A program made the position numbers and the translations under genes. Positions 61,879-64,000 of a DNA stretch of 64,000 nucleotides are shown here, piece after piece. The stretch is taken from assembly GCF_018882185.1 (NCBI RefSeq), contig NZ_JACVOY010000001.1, positions 372,001 to 436,000 on the forward strand, written 5' to 3'. The stretch is from Polynucleobacter sp. AP-Latsch-80-C2. Its GTDB lineage: Bacteria; Pseudomonadota; Gammaproteobacteria; Burkholderiales; Burkholderiaceae. A model generated the notes under the pieces. It was given only the letters and a program-made list of their open reading frames with translations. It ran no database searches and was not told the DNA's origin. The first letter of the stretch is position 1, and every line of letters begins with the position of its first letter.

Positions 61879-62360
61879 AAATTTTCTTTCAACATAAGTA
61901 CCTTTTGCTGATTGCCATTTGGATGGTTGGCACATCATTAATGGGGGGTCTTGCAACAGAAATAGGCCCTTGGTACTTTTCATTAAAGCAGCCGGACTGG
62001 AAACCCCCAGATTGGGCTTTTGGTGTCATCTGGACCATTATTTTTGTTTTATCAGCAATCGCCTGGATGATTGCATTCAATAGCAATCCATCTTCATCTC
62101 AGAAAAATAAAATTATTACTTTATTTTTCTTGAATGGATTTTTAAATGTGCTTTGGAGTGTTTTCTATTTCAGGATGCACCATCCAGACTGGTCCTTAAT
62201 AGAAGCATGCTTCCTGTGGGGCTCAGTGTTGGAGATTATTTTAGTGATGTGGCCGATTAGAAAGTTAGCCGCATTGCTAATGGTTCCATACTTACTATGG
62301 GTAACGATCGCCATGCGTTTGAATTGGGAAACGATGGTCTTAAATCCAGGGGCCTACTAA
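61875..62360 (+). CDS. tspO: TspO/MBR family protein
   Basis: A 161-aa five-span membrane protein. WYFSLKQPDWKPPDWAFGVIWT and NGFLNVLWSVFYFRMHHPDWSL carry the conserved Trp/Pro pattern. TspO binds porphyrins, and in Rhodobacter sphaeroides it modulates expression of the PpsR regulon in response to oxygen. Its position between bchP and hemA, coupled to bchP by an ATGA overlap, is where purple bacteria often keep it. Confidence 0.92.
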   Translation: MKIFFQHKYLLLIAIWMVGTSLMGGLATEIGPWYFSLKQPDWKPPDWAFGVIWTIIFVLSAIAWMIAFNSNPSSSQKNKIITLFFLNGFLNVLWSVFYFRMHHPDWSLIEACFLWGSVLEIILVMWPIRKLAALLMVPYLLWVTIAMRLNWETMVLNPGAY

Positions 62361-62364
62361 AAAT

Positions 62365-63675
62365 ATGTCAGGTATGAAGCTCCTAAACCTCGGTGTTAAT
62401 CACCATACAGCGCCAGTCGACATTCGAGAAAGTGTTGCTGTCTCACCTGAGGTTTTGCAGGACTCACTTATCGATTTACGTAAATATCTACAGGGAAATG
62501 GCTCAGGGCACAAACCAGAGGTAGCTATATTGTCCACATGCAATCGCATGGAAATTTATTGCGCAGCAAATGATGTTGAATATACCGAGAACCATTTGGA
62601 AGATCGGGCTTTTGAATGGTTGGCAGCTCAAAATAATGTCCAAAAAGATGAGTTACGTCCTTACATCTATTCAGCAAAAGAAAGCGATGCTGTAAAACAC
62701 GCCTTCAGAGTCGGAAGTGGATTGGATTCAATGGTTCTGGGAGAAACACAAATCCTAGGGCAAATGAAAAAAGCTATAGAAAATGCTAATCAGGTTGGGA
62801 CGTTGGGGGCTTATTTAAAGCCCTTGTTTAATAAAACTTTTTCAGTGGCAAAAGTTGTTCGAGGTAATACCCAAATTGGAGCGCACTCTATATCAATTGC
62901 GGGCGCCTCCATTAAGTTGGTTGAGCGTATTTTTGGACAAGTCAGTGATTGCAATATTTTATTTATTGGAGCTGGGGAGATGATCGGGCTTTGCGCTAAT
63001 CACTTTGCTGGTAAAGCCCCAAAAAAGATTGCAATTTCAAATAGAACCGTTGATCGGGGTAGTGAGTTAATTAAAGCTTTTGCTGATAAGAATTTAAGAA
63101 CGGATGTATTCCCTTTAGTTGACTTACCAAAGCAGTTACATGAATACGATGTTGTTGTTTCTTGTACTGCTAGTTCGCTCCCAATCATTGGCATGGGAAT
63201 GGTTAAAACAGCTCTCAAAGCTAGGCAATCACGCCCCATTGTTCTGATAGATTTAGCGGTACCAAGAGATTTTGAGCCCGAAATTAAGACTCTTAAAAAT
63301 GCCTATCTTTACTCTATTGATGATCTTGGTGAAATAGTAAGCGCCGGGAAAGCAAATCGTGTGGATTCTATTGGTGATGCTGAAAAGATTATCGAAAGAG
63401 GTGTCGTGGAGTTTTACGAAACCTTAGAAAAAAGAGCCGTTGTACCAATTATTAAGTCAATTCAAAACGTTGGCGAGCAATATCAAAAGATCGAGTTGGA
63501 AAAGGCAAGTAGAAGGATTGCTAACGGTGACGACCCTATGGTTGTCCTTTCACATATGGCAATAGCGCTTGCTAATAAATTTATGCACGCACCAATTCAT
63601 GCCTTAAAGCAATCTTCCGATGCGAATCTGGAAGAATATAAACAAATTATTTCTAAAATATATTCTTCCAAGTGA
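62365..63675 (+). CDS. hemA: Glutamyl-tRNA reductase
   Basis: A 436-aa C5-pathway enzyme reducing glutamyl-tRNA to glutamate-1-semialdehyde, the start of tetrapyrrole synthesis. [18 protein letters not shown] is the start of the fold, [11 protein letters not shown] carries the catalytic cysteine, and [17 protein letters not shown] and [15 protein letters not shown] (NADPH) follow. Unlike alpha-proteobacterial phototrophs, it is not the glycine-using ALA synthase. Placement in the photosynthesis cluster suggests a dedicated copy. dxs starts a few bases later. Confidence 0.95.
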   Translation: MSGMKLLNLGVNHHTAPVDIRESVAVSPEVLQDSLIDLRKYLQGNGSGHKPEVAILSTCNRMEIYCAANDVEYTENHLEDRAFEWLAAQNNVQKDELRPYIYSAKESDAVKHAFRVGSGLDSMVLGETQILGQMKKAIENANQVGTLGAYLKPLFNKTFSVAKVVRGNTQIGAHSISIAGASIKLVERIFGQVSDCNILFIGAGEMIGLCANHFAGKAPKKIAISNRTVDRGSELIKAFADKNLRTDVFPLVDLPKQLHEYDVVVSCTASSLPIIGMGMVKTALKARQSRPIVLIDLAVPRDFEPEIKTLKNAYLYSIDDLGEIVSAGKANRVDSIGDAEKIIERGVVEFYETLEKRAVVPIIKSIQNVGEQYQKIELEKASRRIANGDDPMVVLSHMAIALANKFMHAPIHALKQSSDANLEEYKQIISKIYSSK

Positions 63676-63682
63676 GTTGGCT

Positions 63683-64000
63683 ATGCTAAAAATGACTAAC
63701 CTACTCGAAACCATATCAAACCCAGAAGAATTACGGGCCTATGAAATTTCTAAGCTCCCTCAAATAGCGAGAGAACTTAGAAATTTCATATTGAGCTCTG
63801 TTTCAAGTACGGGCGGTCATCTTTCTTCAAACCTAGGGACAGTGGAGCTTGCAATAGCACTTCATTATGTATTTGATACCCCTTATGATCGTCTGATCTG
63901 GGATGTGGGTCATCAAAGCTATGCTCATAAAGTACTCACTGGCCGCAGGGAGGCGATGTCTGGGCTAAGGCAGTTTGGCGGTATTTCAGGGTTTCCTAAA
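63683..64000 (+). CDS. dxs: 1-deoxy-D-xylulose-5-phosphate synthase, 5' part
   Basis: The first 106 codons of a thiamine-diphosphate enzyme that starts the MEP isoprenoid pathway; the rest lies beyond the window. [19 protein letters not shown] is the conserved N-terminal block, followed by [20 protein letters not shown] and [14 protein letters not shown], which is the thiamine-binding entry. The ATG at 63683 or the one at 63692 could be used. With ispH in the same cluster, it supplies C5 units for pigments. Confidence 0.93.
   Translation, partial: MLKMTNLLETISNPEELRAYEISKLPQIARELRNFILSSVSSTGGHLSSNLGTVELAIALHYVFDTPYDRLIWDVGHQSYAHKVLTGRREAMSGLRQFGGISGFPK

Overview
The window reads as a chromosomal segment of a freshwater betaproteobacterium. 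The low-to-mid GC content, the compact overlapping genes and the housekeeping neighbours (cysE, trmJ, suhB, lpxH, ppiB, cysS, accA, tilS, lysC) fit Burkholderiaceae, most likely an aerobic anoxygenic phototrophic Polynucleobacter or close relative. The genus is an inference from gene content and memory, not from a search.

Layout. (1) 1-11.8 kb: core genes, from a cut-off ribosomal-oxygenase-like cupin gene to lysC. (2) 11.9-15.8 kb: tRNA-Ser(GCU) with a terminator, then an accessory patch holding an AlpA-like regulator, a small coupled ORF, one intact terminase large subunit with no other phage genes, a PsiE-family membrane protein, two unknown small ORFs and a Tat-exported HiPIP. (3) 15.8-19.9 kb: hemF, an MsbA-like ABC exporter, a CDGSH protein and hemC. 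(4) 20.0-64.0 kb: a nearly complete photosynthesis gene cluster, in the order bchI-bchD, bchO (reverse), crtE-crtF, bchC-X-Y-Z, pufB-(73-aa ORF)-pufA-L-M-C, crtI-crtB, the reverse-strand operon ppaA-ppsR-crtA-crtD-crtC, bchF-N-B-H-L-M, lhaA, puhA-B-C, an unknown 117-aa gene, acsF, puhE, ispH, bchG, a second PucC-like transporter, bchP, tspO, hemA and a cut-off dxs.

How the genes work together. HemA, HemC and HemF feed tetrapyrrole synthesis. BchHID insert Mg, BchM methylates, the oxygen-dependent AcsF closes ring E, BchNBL and BchXYZ reduce rings, BchF and BchC tailor side chains, and BchG/BchP attach and reduce the phytyl tail. Dxs, IspH and CrtE supply isoprenoids. CrtB-I-C-D-F-A make spheroidene-type carotenoids ending in spheroidenone. 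PufLM/PuhA form the reaction centre, PufBA the LH1 ring and PufC the tetraheme donor; the HiPIP is a plausible alternative donor. No puc (LH2), pufX, recognisable pufQ or bchE is seen in the window, which fits an oxygen-requiring, LH1-only phototroph.

Regulation is readable. PpsR-type TGT-N12-ACA palindromes lie upstream of crtE (two), bchC, bchG and between ppaA and bchF. A repeated 26-bp offset links paired full or degenerate sites at crtE, bchC and bchG. The main candidates for something undescribed are the single-span 73-aa protein encoded between the LH1 beta and alpha genes, the unknown gene between puhC and acsF, and a 46-aa membrane ORF hidden between bchD and bchO.
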